Positions 1-9,016 are shown, counted from the first letter of the stretch. The stretch is 64,000 nucleotides of DNA from Comamonas testosteroni (GCF_030505195.1 NZ_CP129672.1:1550001-1614000), one strand, 5' to 3'. Notes: generated by a model from the letters alone, not told the origin. Made by a program: numbers and translations.

Positions 1-88
1 GCTCGAAAAGGAAATGCGCGTGGCCATGACGCTGACCAGCGTCAAGAAGGTCTCGGAGATCACGGGCGATCTATTGGTGCGGGAATGA
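1..88 (+). CDS. C-terminal end of an FMN-dependent alpha-hydroxy-acid dehydrogenase (partial)
   Basis: Only the last 28 codons and the TGA stop are in the window, read in the frame that begins at base 2. The ending (KEMRVAMTLTSVKK, then VSEITGDLLVRE) resembles the C-terminal helix of the lactate dehydrogenase / glycolate oxidase / mandelate dehydrogenase family, where a conserved E.+AMTL.G segment closes the TIM barrel. These enzymes oxidise 2-hydroxy acids to 2-oxo acids using FMN. The substrate cannot be told from this fragment. It converges on the EamA gene, whose stop lies 40 bp further on. Confidence 0.6.
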   Translation, partial: LEKEMRVAMTLTSVKKVSEITGDLLVRE

Positions 89-128
89 TTCCGCGCTGAC
101 CCCGGCAGGGAACGGGGCATGGCGGGAA

Positions 129-1010
129 TCAGCGCGCCGTGCCCCACTGCCCCAGCCAGATGCCACCCAGGACCAGGGCCACGCCGGCCATCTGCACGGT
201 CGTCAGCGTCTGGTCCAGGAATGCCCAGCCCAGCAAGATCGCCGTCAGCGGGCTCAGGAAGCCCAGCGGTGCCACCATATCCGGCTCCAGCCGGGCAATG
301 CCGCGAAACCACAGCACATAGGTCAGCGCCGCGCCCACCAGGCCCAGCCACACCAGCCCGATCAGATGGCCCGGTGTGGGCGCAGGGAAAGCCGGGCCGG
401 CCCACAGCGCCACCGGCAGCAGCAACAGGCCGCCGGCCGTGAGCTGCCAGGCGGTGAAGGTCAGCAGCGGTACGGGAGCGCGCCACTTGCGCGTGAGCAC
501 CGTGCCGCAGGCCATGGAAACCGCTGCTGCCAGGCCCGCAGCAATCCCCGTCGCATCCAGGCTCACACCGGGCGTGAGCACCAGCAAGGCCACACCCGCC
601 AGACCGGCCAGGGCTCCCAGCACCGAGGCCGGCCGCAGCGCGCTGCCCAGCACCCAGGCCGCAAGAAACACCACCACCAGCGGCTGCACGGCCCCGACCG
701 TGGCGGCCGCCCCTCCCGGCAGGCGGTAGGCCGAGACGAACAGCATGCTCCAGAACACCGAGAAATTGAGCGCTCCCAGAATGAACACCCGCAGCCACCA
801 CACGCCCTGCGGCAGGCGCCGTGCAAATGCCAGCAACAACAGGCCTGCGGGCAGCGCGCGCAGCAAGGCCACGGTCATCGCGGGCACCTGCGGCAGCAGC
901 TGCGTGGTGACGATGTAGCTGCTGCCCCAGATGGCGGGTGCCAGCGCCGTCAGCAGCAGATCGCGCGCCTGGGTCCGCCTGAACACAAGCGCAGATTGGC
1001 CGGCGCTCAT
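129..1010 (-). CDS. EamA/DMT-family transporter
   Basis: 293-residue inner-membrane protein with about ten hydrophobic segments arranged as two EamA repeats (roughly residues 15-145 and 155-285), the usual size and layout of drug/metabolite exporters. The start is taken at the ATG whose bases overlap the stop of the upstream nitroreductase gene (ATGA overlap), which implies translational coupling; the frame stays open further upstream, but that extension is Arg/Ala-rich and lies inside the nitroreductase gene. Members export amino acids, nucleobases or drugs; the substrate here is unknown. It forms a two-gene unit with the nitroreductase, divergent from a LysR regulator that probably controls both. 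Confidence 0.85.
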   Translation of the reverse strand: MSAGQSALVFRRTQARDLLLTALAPAIWGSSYIVTTQLLPQVPAMTVALLRALPAGLLLLAFARRLPQGVWWLRVFILGALNFSVFWSMLFVSAYRLPGGAAATVGAVQPLVVVFLAAWVLGSALRPASVLGALAGLAGVALLVLTPGVSLDATGIAAGLAAAVSMACGTVLTRKWRAPVPLLTFTAWQLTAGGLLLLPVALWAGPAFPAPTPGHLIGLVWLGLVGAALTYVLWFRGIARLEPDMVAPLGFLSPLTAILLGWAFLDQTLTTVQMAGVALVLGGIWLGQWGTAR

Positions 1011-1627
1011 ACGAGCTCCAGCACCTGGTCCAGCGGCCGGCGTGGCTTCTGCGGCCAGTTGCCGGGCGCGGCGCGGCCCACGGTGACGAGCATGGCCGGC
1101 ACCTCCTCGCTCGCCAGACCGAAGCTCGCCGCCACGCCTTCGGCGTAGAAGCCGGTCATCGCACAGGACGCCAGGCCCAGCGCCTGCGCCGCGTGCATCA
1201 GCGTCATGGCGCCGAAGCTGGCCGAACGCAGGGCCTCGTCGCGCACCGCCTGCGCGCTGGCGTACTGCTGCTGCGCGGCCTGCAGCCATCCCTGCGCCAT
1301 GGCGGCCGGCATGAAGCCCGCGTCCACAGAGGGTTGCAGCCGTTCGGCAAGCGCCTCCGGGTCGGCCAGCACGCCGCAGACGATAAAGCAGACGGCTGCC
1401 TCCTGCACCTTGGCCTGGTCCTGCGCTACGGCGCGCAGCCTGGCCTTGGCCCCAGGCGTGCGCACGGCGATGAAGCGCCAGTTCTGAAGGTTGTAGGCCG
1501 TGGGAGCGCGCGTGGCCAGCTGCACCAGCCGTGCTATCTCAGCATCCGCAAGGGTGTGGGAAGCATCGAAGCGATTGGCCGAGATGCGCTGCTCGATGAG
1601 GGCGAGTGTGGGGTGAAGCGTTGTCAT
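1007..1627 (-). CDS. Nitroreductase-family FMN oxidoreductase
   Basis: 206-residue cytoplasmic protein of the nitroreductase/NAD(P)H oxidoreductase fold. The N-terminal FMN-binding signature is visible (TRAPTAYNLQNWRF, about residues 39-52), followed by the typical MTLMHAAQALGLASC helix and a C-terminal TVGR element. Family members reduce nitro compounds, quinones or flavins with NAD(P)H. It is the first gene of a unit with the EamA transporter (4-bp overlap) and is divergent from the LysR gene, with an 80-bp intergenic region holding two inverted repeats. A role in handling an electrophilic or aromatic compound that the transporter then exports is inference. Confidence 0.85.
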   Translation of the reverse strand: MTTLHPTLALIEQRISANRFDASHTLADAEIARLVQLATRAPTAYNLQNWRFIAVRTPGAKARLRAVAQDQAKVQEAAVCFIVCGVLADPEALAERLQPSVDAGFMPAAMAQGWLQAAQQQYASAQAVRDEALRSASFGAMTLMHAAQALGLASCAMTGFYAEGVAASFGLASEEVPAMLVTVGRAAPGNWPQKPRRPLDQVLELV

Positions 1628-1655
1628 GGCATGACTGTAGATAATTCATCCCGGA

Positions 1656-1701
1656 TTGATAATTGGCTTCTATCAACAGAAACCATTCACCATCAGTGAA
1701 T
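1656..1701. promoter_or_regulatory. Two inverted repeats, probable LysR-type operator region
   Basis: Two perfect inverted repeats lie between the divergent nitroreductase and LysR genes: TTGATA-N9-TATCAA at 1656-1676, which contains the LysR-type T-N11-A pattern, and ATTCAC-N5-GTGAAT at 1685-1701, ending 6 bp before the LysR ATG. The arrangement fits an activation site for the divergent pair plus an autoregulatory site close to the regulator start. Binding is inferred, not shown. Confidence 0.6.
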
Positions 1702-1707
1702 AATCGC

Positions 1708-2601
1708 ATGGACCGTCTGACCGCCTTGCAAGTCTTTCATCGCGTCGCTCAGCGCGGCAGCTTTGCCGAGGCCGGCCGCAGCCTGGGCCTGTCACCGGCC
1801 GCGATCAGCAAGAACATCGCCGAGCTGGAGGCGCATGTGGGCACACGCCTGATCCAGCGCACCACGCGGCGCATGGTGCTGACGGAAGAAGGCCGCCTGT
1901 ATCTCGAGCATGTCACGCGGGCTCTGGATGCACTGGCCGATGCCGACTCGGCGCTATGCCCCTTCAAGACCGCGCCCAGCGGCCTGCTCAAGGTCAGCGC
2001 GCCCATGACGGTGACGCTGACTCGGCTCTCGCATGCCATCCCCGCCTTTCTGCAGCGCCACCCCGGGCTGCAGCTGGACCTGCACCTGGACGACCGGCGC
2101 GTCGACATCGTGCGCGAGGGCTTCGATCTGGCCATCCGCGGCAGCGACCGGCTCGAGGACTCCTCGCTGATCGCGCGCCCGCTGACGACCATGCCGCATG
2201 TGCTGTGCGCCGCTCCCGGCTATTTCGAAAAACGCGGTCGCCCGCACACGCCAGCCGACCTCAACGGCCTGGAGCACATACGCTTCAGCCTCTCCGGCCA
2301 TGCGGATGTCTGGGAATTCGAGCAAGGCGGGCGCATGGAGCGCGTGGCGGTCAATACGCGCTACTCGGTGTCCTCAAGCCTGGCGGTGCGCGATGCATTG
2401 CGCTCGGGCTTTGGCGTCAGCCTGATCCCGCGACCCTATGTCGAGGAAGACCTGCGCACGGGCCGGCTGCAGGCAGCCCTGGAGGACTGGAGCACGGTGA
2501 AGACCGCACTCTATGCCATTTATCCTTCGCGCCAGCATGTGGCGCCCAAGCTGCGGGCGCTACTGGAGTTTCTGATAACGCAGTTCGATTCTGGCAGCTG
2601 A
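1708..2601 (+). CDS. LysR-family transcriptional regulator
   Basis: 297-residue LTTR. The N-terminal winged helix-turn-helix (about residues 1-60) has the family pattern LTALQVFHRVAQRGSFAEAG followed by LGLSPAAISKNIAELE and RLIQRTTRRMVLTEEG. The C-terminal part (about 90-290) is the co-inducer-binding domain with the usual DLAIRGS element. The start chosen is the ATG next to MDRLTALQVF, the canonical LTTR beginning; an in-frame ATG 45 bp upstream would run through the palindromic operator region. It most likely regulates the divergent nitroreductase-EamA pair; the ligand is unknown. Confidence 0.9.
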   Translation: MDRLTALQVFHRVAQRGSFAEAGRSLGLSPAAISKNIAELEAHVGTRLIQRTTRRMVLTEEGRLYLEHVTRALDALADADSALCPFKTAPSGLLKVSAPMTVTLTRLSHAIPAFLQRHPGLQLDLHLDDRRVDIVREGFDLAIRGSDRLEDSSLIARPLTTMPHVLCAAPGYFEKRGRPHTPADLNGLEHIRFSLSGHADVWEFEQGGRMERVAVNTRYSVSSSLAVRDALRSGFGVSLIPRPYVEEDLRTGRLQAALEDWSTVKTALYAIYPSRQHVAPKLRALLEFLITQFDSGS

Positions 2602-2628
2602 GCGTCTGGCCGGTTGAGCAGCCGGCTT

Positions 2629-5046
2629 TCAGCGCCGGCGCAGGCTCGGGATCTGCTCCGGCCCGGCCACGAGGGCCCCGGCACCGCGTACCTCAAGCGC
2701 AATGCTGTCCAGCACCTTGCCAGAGGCATCGAGCAGCTCCAGCCTGTGACGTCCCGGCCAGGGCAGCCAGCCCAGCTGACTGCCGCGCCCCAGCTCGCGC
2801 TGCACTTCCCGCATCACGGGTTGCGCATTCTTGTCGGCAGCCGCAGGCGGGCCGTATTGCCGGGTCACCAGCCGCCAGCGCAAGCTGCCGTCACGCCAGT
2901 CCTGCTCGGCCGCCATACCGGCCTGGCGCGCCACCAACTGCACACGCTGGCTGTCAGGCGGAATATCGGGGTCCAGCGCCAAAATCGTGCCATTGACCGG
3001 GCGCGAAATACGAACAGCGGACGCAGCCGCAGCGCTGCCTGACTTGCTGCCTTTTTGCCTTGCAAGGTTTTTCTGCTCCGCACTGCCAGCCACGTGATCC
3101 ATGGCAAACAGTGATTGCTCGGTCCCTGCCACAAACCATTCTTCGCGTGCGCTTTCGATAGGCGTGGCGCCGCTTGCCAACGCACCGAACTGCACTTGCT
3201 GCTGCAGCACACCGCTCGGAGCCCTGGGCGCACGGCTGGACAGGTTGCGATGCAAAAAGCCCATGATATCGGCCCAGATGGGCGCTGCGCCGCTGGTGCC
3301 GCTGACCGAATGCATGGCCTCGCCACCCGCATTGCCCACCCAGACGCCCACGGTGTAGCGCTCGGACCAGCCCACGGCCCAGTTGTCGCGCATATCCTTG
3401 CTGGTGCCGGTTTTCACAGCCGTCCAGAAACGGGTGGCCAGCACGCTGTCCGTGCCGAACGTTGGGGCCCGCGCCATATTGTCGGAGAGGATGTCTCCCA
3501 CGATGAAGGCGGCCCGCGCATCCAGCGCCTGCAGCGCGTCGTCGCCGGTTTTGCCGCCGGCCTTGCGGCTTTCAGCCTGAGGCAAGGCCCAACTCACGGG
3601 GCGATATTGACCGCCATTGCCCAGTGCCCGATAGGCATTGGTCAGATTGAGCAGCGCGACCTCGCTGCTGCCCAGCGCCAGGCTGAAGCCGTAATAGCCC
3701 CCGCTTTCGCGCAGCGGCAGGCCCAGTTTCTTGAGCTGCTCGAAAAAGGCGTCGGGCGTGATCATGACCAGCGTGCGCACCGCAGGCACATTGAGCGAGG
3801 ATGCCAGCGCCGTGCGCGCCGACACCCAGCCCTTGAAGCGCCGGTCGTAGTTCTGCGGAATGTAGAGGCCGTTCTGCGTGGGAATATGGGCCGATGAATC
3901 CTCGATCAGCGAGGCGGCCGTGATGCGCTTTTCGGCAATCGCCTGGGCATAGAGAAAAGGCTTGAGCGTGGAGCCGGGCTGACGCAGCGCGGTGACGCCA
4001 TCGACCTCGGACGCCTGGCTCAGCGTTCCTGAGGAGCCGACCCAGGCCAGAATCTCGCCTGTCCGGTTGTCCAGCACCACGGCCGCACCATCCTCCACAT
4101 TGCGGCCCTGCAACTCGCGCAGATGCTGCTGCAGGCTGGCCACCGCAAAGCGCTGCAAGGGTGCGCTCAAGGTTGAGCGCACCTGCTCCTGCCCCCTGTT
4201 CTGGGGCAAGGCCAGCCAGCGCCGCGCGAAATGCGGGGCCACGCCCTCGCTGGCCAGCCATTGACGCCGCTGCAGCACGCTGGAGGTATAGAGCTGCATG
4301 GCCGAGCAATCCTTGGCCGCCACATCATCGGGCACCATCACCTGCAGCACGCCGCAGGCACGCTGGGCCACGCGCTCGACAGAGGCATTGGGCGCACGCA
4401 CCAGGGCCGCAGCAATGGCCGCCTCGCGCGCATCCAACCCATGAGCAGCCTTGCCGTACAGGCTTTGCGACAGCGCAGCTATACCCACGATCTCGCCGCG
4501 AAACGGCACCAGGTTCAGATAGGCCTCAAGAATCTGGTCCTTGCGCCAGCGCCTGTCCAGAACCTGGGCCGCCACGGCCTGACCCACCTTCTGCACCACG
4601 CTGCGCCCGCCCGATCCCTGACGCCAGTCGCCATCCAGCAGACCGGCGAGTTGCATGGTGATGGTGCTTGCGCCGCGCGTGCGCGTGTTCCAGAGGTTGC
4701 CCCAGGCGGCTGCGCTGACGGCAGCCCAGTCCACGCCGCTGTGCTCGTAGAAACGCTTGTCCTCGCTGAGCACCAGGGCCGTGCGCAGTGCCGGCGAGAC
4801 ATCGGCCAATGCCACCCAGGAGCCGCGGCGCACCGTGCTGTCGGTGCGCAGGCGCTGCAGCATCTCGCCTTCGCGCGAAAGCAGCAGGGTCTCCGAGGAG
4901 CGATGGTCGCTGCGCACCTCGTCATAGCTGGGCACCGCATGGCTGCTGGCGGCAAGACCCAGCCATAAAGCGGCCGTCATGCCAACGGTTCGCCAGGACT
5001 GCTTCATTTTCGGGGGCTGGAGATACCGCTGCATGCCTTGTTCCAT
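2629..5046 (-). CDS. pbpC: Penicillin-binding protein 1C (bifunctional transglycosylase/transpeptidase)
   Basis: 805 residues, normal for PBP1C. An N-terminal hydrophobic stretch (about 20-37) serves as signal or anchor. The GT51 glycosyltransferase domain shows SEDKRFYEH (94-102) and GASTITMQLA (125-134). The transpeptidase domain has the SxxK motif STLK (Ser359), the SLN motif (417-419) and KTGTS (545-549), so all active-site motifs are intact. A BiPBP_C-type domain closes the protein (about 710-800). It polymerises and cross-links peptidoglycan in the periplasm. The first ATG is used; ATGs at codons 14 and 23 are alternatives. In Escherichia coli pbpC sits beside the alpha-2-macroglobulin yfhM; here that partner is 6.6 kb away on the same strand. 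Confidence 0.93.
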   Translation of the reverse strand: MEQGMQRYLQPPKMKQSWRTVGMTAALWLGLAASSHAVPSYDEVRSDHRSSETLLLSREGEMLQRLRTDSTVRRGSWVALADVSPALRTALVLSEDKRFYEHSGVDWAAVSAAAWGNLWNTRTRGASTITMQLAGLLDGDWRQGSGGRSVVQKVGQAVAAQVLDRRWRKDQILEAYLNLVPFRGEIVGIAALSQSLYGKAAHGLDAREAAIAAALVRAPNASVERVAQRACGVLQVMVPDDVAAKDCSAMQLYTSSVLQRRQWLASEGVAPHFARRWLALPQNRGQEQVRSTLSAPLQRFAVASLQQHLRELQGRNVEDGAAVVLDNRTGEILAWVGSSGTLSQASEVDGVTALRQPGSTLKPFLYAQAIAEKRITAASLIEDSSAHIPTQNGLYIPQNYDRRFKGWVSARTALASSLNVPAVRTLVMITPDAFFEQLKKLGLPLRESGGYYGFSLALGSSEVALLNLTNAYRALGNGGQYRPVSWALPQAESRKAGGKTGDDALQALDARAAFIVGDILSDNMARAPTFGTDSVLATRFWTAVKTGTSKDMRDNWAVGWSERYTVGVWVGNAGGEAMHSVSGTSGAAPIWADIMGFLHRNLSSRAPRAPSGVLQQQVQFGALASGATPIESAREEWFVAGTEQSLFAMDHVAGSAEQKNLARQKGSKSGSAAAASAVRISRPVNGTILALDPDIPPDSQRVQLVARQAGMAAEQDWRDGSLRWRLVTRQYGPPAAADKNAQPVMREVQRELGRGSQLGWLPWPGRHRLELLDASGKVLDSIALEVRGAGALVAGPEQIPSLRRR

Positions 5047-5124
5047 GTCCTTGTGTGCTGTTGGAAGTCAGCAGTCATTGTCCCAAAGATGGCAGGCAAA
5101 CTGTCCGCTCAGACAAGCCGCAGC

Positions 5125-5152
5125 AAAAAAGCGGCTCCAGCGAGCCGCTTTT
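5125..5152 (-). terminator. Rho-independent terminator upstream of the HdeD stop-to-pbpC gap
   Basis: On the minus strand AAAAGCGGCT and AGCCGCTTTTTT form a 10-bp stem with a six-base loop and end in a T-run. It lies 16 bp after the stop of the HdeD-like gene, so it should end that transcript before pbpC. Confidence 0.8.
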
Positions 5153-5168
5153 GCGAGATCACTGCCCT

Positions 5169-5726
5169 TCAAGCCGTGAACTTCTTGATCTTGAAGGCCA
5201 GTATCACCATCAGCACACCGAAGATGACGGCATAGGTCGCCAGCACCCACAACATGGCCATCATGCCCGCGCCGGGTTGCATCAGCACGAAGATGCCGAA
5301 CAGCACTGAGAGCAGCCCCCCGAGCACCAGCACCCATTCGCCTTGAATTTCCTTGCGCAGACGCAGCGCCGCGACGATCTGAAGTACGCCCGTCATCAAG
5401 GCCCAGACGCCGATATAGATGGTCAGAACCAGCGCAGTAATCGCAGGGTTGACGACCGTGAGCACCCCCACCACCACCCCCGTCAACCCCCACAGCAAAA
5501 CCACCCACCAGTGACGCGACTGCTGGCGGCTCTTGATGGCGGTGTAGATGCCTAGCAGGCCATCGACAAACACATAGGCGCCAAACACCAGCACCAGCGC
5601 GGCGGCGGATGCTGCGGGCTGCATCCAGGTCAGCACGCCGAAGATGATGGCGGCGGCGCCGCGCAGCAACAGCACCCACCAGCTACGGTGCAGCATGATG
5701 GACATGGACGGAATTTCTACAGGCAT
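5169..5726 (-). CDS. HdeD-family membrane protein (DUF308)
   Basis: 185-residue integral membrane protein with six hydrophobic segments in three DUF308 pairs, e.g. WWVLLLRGAAAIIFGVLTW near the start and AMLWVLATYAVIFGVLMVIL near the end. The length matches HdeD, an inner-membrane protein linked to acid resistance in enteric bacteria; the molecular activity of the family is unknown. A strong Shine-Dalgarno (GAGGAG) lies 6 bp before the ATG, which fixes the start. It is monocistronic, with its own terminator just downstream. Confidence 0.82.
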   Translation of the reverse strand: MPVEIPSMSIMLHRSWWVLLLRGAAAIIFGVLTWMQPAASAAALVLVFGAYVFVDGLLGIYTAIKSRQQSRHWWVVLLWGLTGVVVGVLTVVNPAITALVLTIYIGVWALMTGVLQIVAALRLRKEIQGEWVLVLGGLLSVLFGIFVLMQPGAGMMAMLWVLATYAVIFGVLMVILAFKIKKFTA

Positions 5727-5832
5727 GAAGACTCCTCTCTTTTAGAACGTGTTTACGTTCTCAGGGTTTCACAACAGTGCGACTTGTGCAGCCACTCGTC
5801 TCTCGACTCCAGCTCCGACCCTAGCAACAAGC

Positions 5833-6708
5833 TCAGCCCAGCGTCAACATCACAGGCTGGTGGTCAGACGCCTGTGTGGCGCTGTCCACACGCCAAGTTT
5901 GCACTCTCTGGCACAAGCTGTCGCTGACCCATATCAAGTCACAGGCACCGGGCTCTGCTCCCCAGGTTCTGTCCACCAGTCTGAAGGTCGGCGGCTGCGG
6001 TTGCCCGGGATACAGCACATCCCAGCTATTGCGCCACTGCCCGGCCTGCAGACAGCCTTCCTCGCCGGCAGCCCAAGGCGCGGACAGAACGGCATATTCG
6101 GGCTCGTGCGGCTCGAAGTTGAAATCCCCGCACAGCACGGCATGGCGTGTATGCGGCTTGGTTTGATAGGGCGAGCCATCACTGGCCGGCTGCGGCGGGG
6201 CATCGGCCAGCGCACAGGCCTGCATCTGCAGGGCACGCAGTGCCCCGGCCTGAGCCATGCGCTGACGCGTCGAAAAATATTCGAGATGGGTGGTCATGAT
6301 GCGTACCGGCCCCAGCGCCGCGTCCTCGACCGTGACCACAGAACACATGCGCTGCATGCAGCGCATATCGGCCTCTGCCGGCATGGGCAGCAGATAGTGC
6401 TGAACCAGCCGCACCGGCAGCCGCGTGGCAATCAGATTGCCAAAACGCTGATGTCCCCGGGGCGTGAACTCATCGACCGATGCGCCAAAGCAAATCTGCC
6501 ATCCCGGCAACAGCGCCGTCAGCTCGGCCGGCTGGTCGCCGGGCCGGCCCTGCAGATCGGGGTAGTTGACGGCGATTTCCTGCAGGCACAGCACATCCAG
6601 TCCGCCGGCCTGCTCGCCCATTTGCAGCGCGTGACGCACGATGCGCTCCACACTGACCAGTCCATCCATGCCGCAGCACCATTGCACGTTCCAGGTCAGG
6701 ATATTCAT
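5833..6708 (-). CDS. Endonuclease/exonuclease/phosphatase-fold protein (possible phosphodiesterase)
   Basis: 291-residue protein of the EEP (DNase I-like) fold. Visible family elements, in order: ILTWNVQW near the N-terminus (metal/catalytic Asn), LCLQEI with the metal-binding Glu, TTHLEY, CGDFNFEP with the catalytic Asp/Asn, DLIWVSD, and SDHQPV with the terminal Asp-His. No signal peptide. EEP proteins cleave phosphodiester or phosphomonoester bonds in substrates ranging from DNA to lipids and glycerophosphodiesters. It is the last gene of the run ugpC-ugpB-ugpA-ugpE-VOC-EEP. That context favours hydrolysis of an imported phosphodiester rather than DNA repair; this is inference. Confidence 0.8.
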   Translation of the reverse strand: MNILTWNVQWCCGMDGLVSVERIVRHALQMGEQAGGLDVLCLQEIAVNYPDLQGRPGDQPAELTALLPGWQICFGASVDEFTPRGHQRFGNLIATRLPVRLVQHYLLPMPAEADMRCMQRMCSVVTVEDAALGPVRIMTTHLEYFSTRQRMAQAGALRALQMQACALADAPPQPASDGSPYQTKPHTRHAVLCGDFNFEPHEPEYAVLSAPWAAGEEGCLQAGQWRNSWDVLYPGQPQPPTFRLVDRTWGAEPGACDLIWVSDSLCQRVQTWRVDSATQASDHQPVMLTLG

Positions 6709-6775
6709 CTTGTCGTGTCTTTCCAGATTGAAAATGGCTCAAGCCCTGGCTCGCCACTATTTTTTCAGCTGCGGA

Positions 6776-7168
6776 TCAGACCAAGGTCTCGCGCAACTGG
6801 AACACATTGCCCTCCTTGTCCATGGCATTGCAGGCCGCAAAGCCAGGACCTTGCCAACGCTCGTCAAACACCTGTCCGCCCAGCGCCTGCGCAGCGCTTT
6901 TGGCATTGTCAATCGCCGCCACGGTGACGAAGAACTTGAGAGCCACATCGGCACGGCGCTGCGGTGGCGTGCCGATCCTGACCCGCGCCGCAATCTCGGC
7001 AGGCAGGGCATGAATCACCAGCTGCAACGCAGCGGACTCCAGCACGATGACGTGCGCATCCTCATGCAGCCGCTGCATGCCCAGAACCTGCTCATAGAAG
7101 CCGGCCAGACTCTGGAAATCCTTGGCATAAATCAGCACACCGGCAGCAGCGGGACCAGGCATCGCCAA
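6776..7168 (-). CDS. VOC-family (glyoxalase/bleomycin-resistance fold) protein
   Basis: 130-residue single-domain VOC protein made of two beta-alpha-beta-beta-beta units. LIYAKDFQSLAGFYEQVLGM at 12-31 is the classic first half, and GPGFAACNAMDKEGNVFQL near the end is the second half with the metal-binding region. VOC proteins are small metal-dependent lyases, isomerases, dioxygenases or drug binders. It lies 28 bp after ugpE and 67 bp before the EEP gene on the same strand, so it is probably co-transcribed with the ugp cluster. Its reaction cannot be read from the sequence. Confidence 0.8.
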   Translation of the reverse strand: MAMPGPAAAGVLIYAKDFQSLAGFYEQVLGMQRLHEDAHVIVLESAALQLVIHALPAEIAARVRIGTPPQRRADVALKFFVTVAAIDNAKSAAQALGGQVFDERWQGPGFAACNAMDKEGNVFQLRETLV

Positions 7169-7196
7169 CTCCTCAAATGGTTTGACTGTATCCCAC

Positions 7197-8063
7197 TCAC
7201 TTGATGCCCGCGCGCATGAAGCTTTGCACGAACTGGCGCTGGAACAGCAGGAATGCGATCAGCAGCGGCCCTGAAGTCATCAGCGTGGCGGCGCAGATGC
7301 TCGACCATTCCACGCCCGATTCCACGCTGGAGAAAACCTGCAGCCCTACGGTGAGCGGACGCGCCTGGACGCTGTTGGTGATGATCAGAGGCCAGAGAAA
7401 ATTATTCCAGTGAAAGCTCACCGAAACCAGCGCAAACGCGGTGTAGACCGGCCTGGCCAGCGGTACGTAGACACGCCAGAGAATCTGCAGCGTGCTGGCA
7501 CCTTCCACGCGCGCAGCTTCGTCCAGCTCGCGGGGTATGCCCATAAAGGTCTGGCGCAGCAAAAAGATGGCAAAGGCCGAGGCGAAATACGGCAGACCTA
7601 TGCCCAACAGGCTATCGACCGCGCCCAGCCCGGACATGGTCTGATAGTTGGCCACCAGCAGGATGTCCGGCATGATCATCAGCTGTATCAGCACCAGCGC
7701 AAACGCCACATTGCTGCCGCGAAAGCGCAAGCGTGCAAAGGCAAATGCAGCCAGCGTGGACAGCAGCAGCTGCACCGCCAAAATCATGGCCACCAGCAAG
7801 ATGGTGTTGAGAAAATAGCGCGCAAACGGCGCGGCTTCCCAGGCATGGCGGAAGTTCTGCAGCGTCCAGGGCGCCGACAGATCGAGGCGCGTGGACGCAT
7901 CGGACGGATGAAACGCCGTCCAGACCGCATACGCCAGCGGCAGCAGCCACAGCAGCGCCAGCGTCCAGGCGGCCAGGGTGTCCAGCCATGAAGCGCCATA
8001 AAAGCTCACGCCCTGGCTTGCCCGTGCGCTCCTGCGCCCCGACAGAAATGCAGCAGCTGTCAT
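7197..8063 (-). CDS. ugpE: ABC transporter permease, UgpE-like (glycerol-3-phosphate/sugar type)
   Basis: 288-residue inner-membrane permease with six transmembrane segments and the EAA loop DEAARVEGASTLQILWRVYV that contacts the ATPase. The start is the ATG overlapping the stop of the preceding permease gene (ATGA); the frame is open further upstream but that part lies inside ugpA. Together with UgpA it forms the membrane channel of an sn-glycerol-3-phosphate/glycerophosphodiester-type importer. Assignment to Ugp rests on the gene set (binding protein, two permeases, UgpC-like ATPase), the Pho-like promoter and the EEP neighbour; a related sugar transporter is the alternative. Confidence 0.85.
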   Translation of the reverse strand: MTAAAFLSGRRSARASQGVSFYGASWLDTLAAWTLALLWLLPLAYAVWTAFHPSDASTRLDLSAPWTLQNFRHAWEAAPFARYFLNTILLVAMILAVQLLLSTLAAFAFARLRFRGSNVAFALVLIQLMIMPDILLVANYQTMSGLGAVDSLLGIGLPYFASAFAIFLLRQTFMGIPRELDEAARVEGASTLQILWRVYVPLARPVYTAFALVSVSFHWNNFLWPLIITNSVQARPLTVGLQVFSSVESGVEWSSICAATLMTSGPLLIAFLLFQRQFVQSFMRAGIK

Positions 8064-9016
8064 TGATAGTGCACCTTTTTGTCCAGCACGAAGAACTGGA
8101 ACAGTGCCACGGCAGCCAGCACCACGACCAGCACCACGGTGATGGCCGCTGCATAGCCGGTATCCCAGAACTTGAAGCCCACTTCGTAGAGGTGATAGAG
8201 CAGCAGCGTGGAGGCATTGTCCGGCCCGCCGCGCGTGAGAATGAACACATGGTCCACCAGCCGGAAGGCATTGATCACGGCGTTGACCAGGATGAACAGC
8301 GTGGTCGGCATGAGCAGCGGCCACTGCACGCGGCGCAGGAAATACCAGCGCGATGCGCCTTCGATGACCGCCGCCTCCTTGAGGCTGGGATTGAGCGTCT
8401 GCAGCGCGGCCAGATAGAAGATCATGAAAAAGCCTGCCTCCTTCCACACGGCCACCAGCGTGATGCAGGCCAGGGCCGTGGATGGATCGCCCAGCCAGTT
8501 GTGCGCGTCCAGGCCCAGTGCGCCGCGCACCTGCTCCAGCAGTCCGTACTGAGGCGTGTAGAAGAACAGCCAGATATTGGCCACGGCAATCATGGGCAGC
8601 ACCGTGGGCGTGAAATACGCCATGCGCAGCAAGGCCCGCCCCGCGAGTTTCTCGTTGACCCACAGCGCCATCAGCAAGGCCAGCCCCATGGACAGCGGAA
8701 TGGTGGCGGCGGCAAACCAGAGGTTGTTGCGCACGGCCTGCCAGAACACGGGGTCGTCGACCATGAGCGCGTAGTTTTCCAGACCCACCCATTCGCCGGA
8801 CTGGCCGCCACGCCCCGTGGCATGCAGGCTGTCGATCAACGTGGACAAGGCCGGCCAGTGCGTAAAGCCCAGCAGCAGCACCAGCGCCGGCATGAGCAGC
8901 AGCCAGGCATGCACGGCCTGCTGTCGCGCGGCGGCCTGCGCCAGCCGGCGGGCGGCCCTGGATGACAAAGGCGCAGACATGGCGCCCTTGCCGGTTTCAA
9001 GCGCCGGACTGCTCAT
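8060..9016 (-). CDS. ugpA: ABC transporter permease, UgpA-like
   Basis: 318-residue permease with six transmembrane helices and the EAA motif EAAVIEGASRWYFLRRVQWP. Its ATG shares one base with the TAA stop of ugpB (TAATG), and its own stop overlaps the ugpE start, so the three genes are probably translationally coupled. A Met at codon 13 is an alternative start. It pairs with UgpE in the inner membrane to import the substrate delivered by the periplasmic binding protein. Confidence 0.87.
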   Translation of the reverse strand: MSSPALETGKGAMSAPLSSRAARRLAQAAARQQAVHAWLLLMPALVLLLGFTHWPALSTLIDSLHATGRGGQSGEWVGLENYALMVDDPVFWQAVRNNLWFAAATIPLSMGLALLMALWVNEKLAGRALLRMAYFTPTVLPMIAVANIWLFFYTPQYGLLEQVRGALGLDAHNWLGDPSTALACITLVAVWKEAGFFMIFYLAALQTLNPSLKEAAVIEGASRWYFLRRVQWPLLMPTTLFILVNAVINAFRLVDHVFILTRGGPDNASTLLLYHLYEVGFKFWDTGYAAAITVVLVVVLAAVALFQFFVLDKKVHYQ

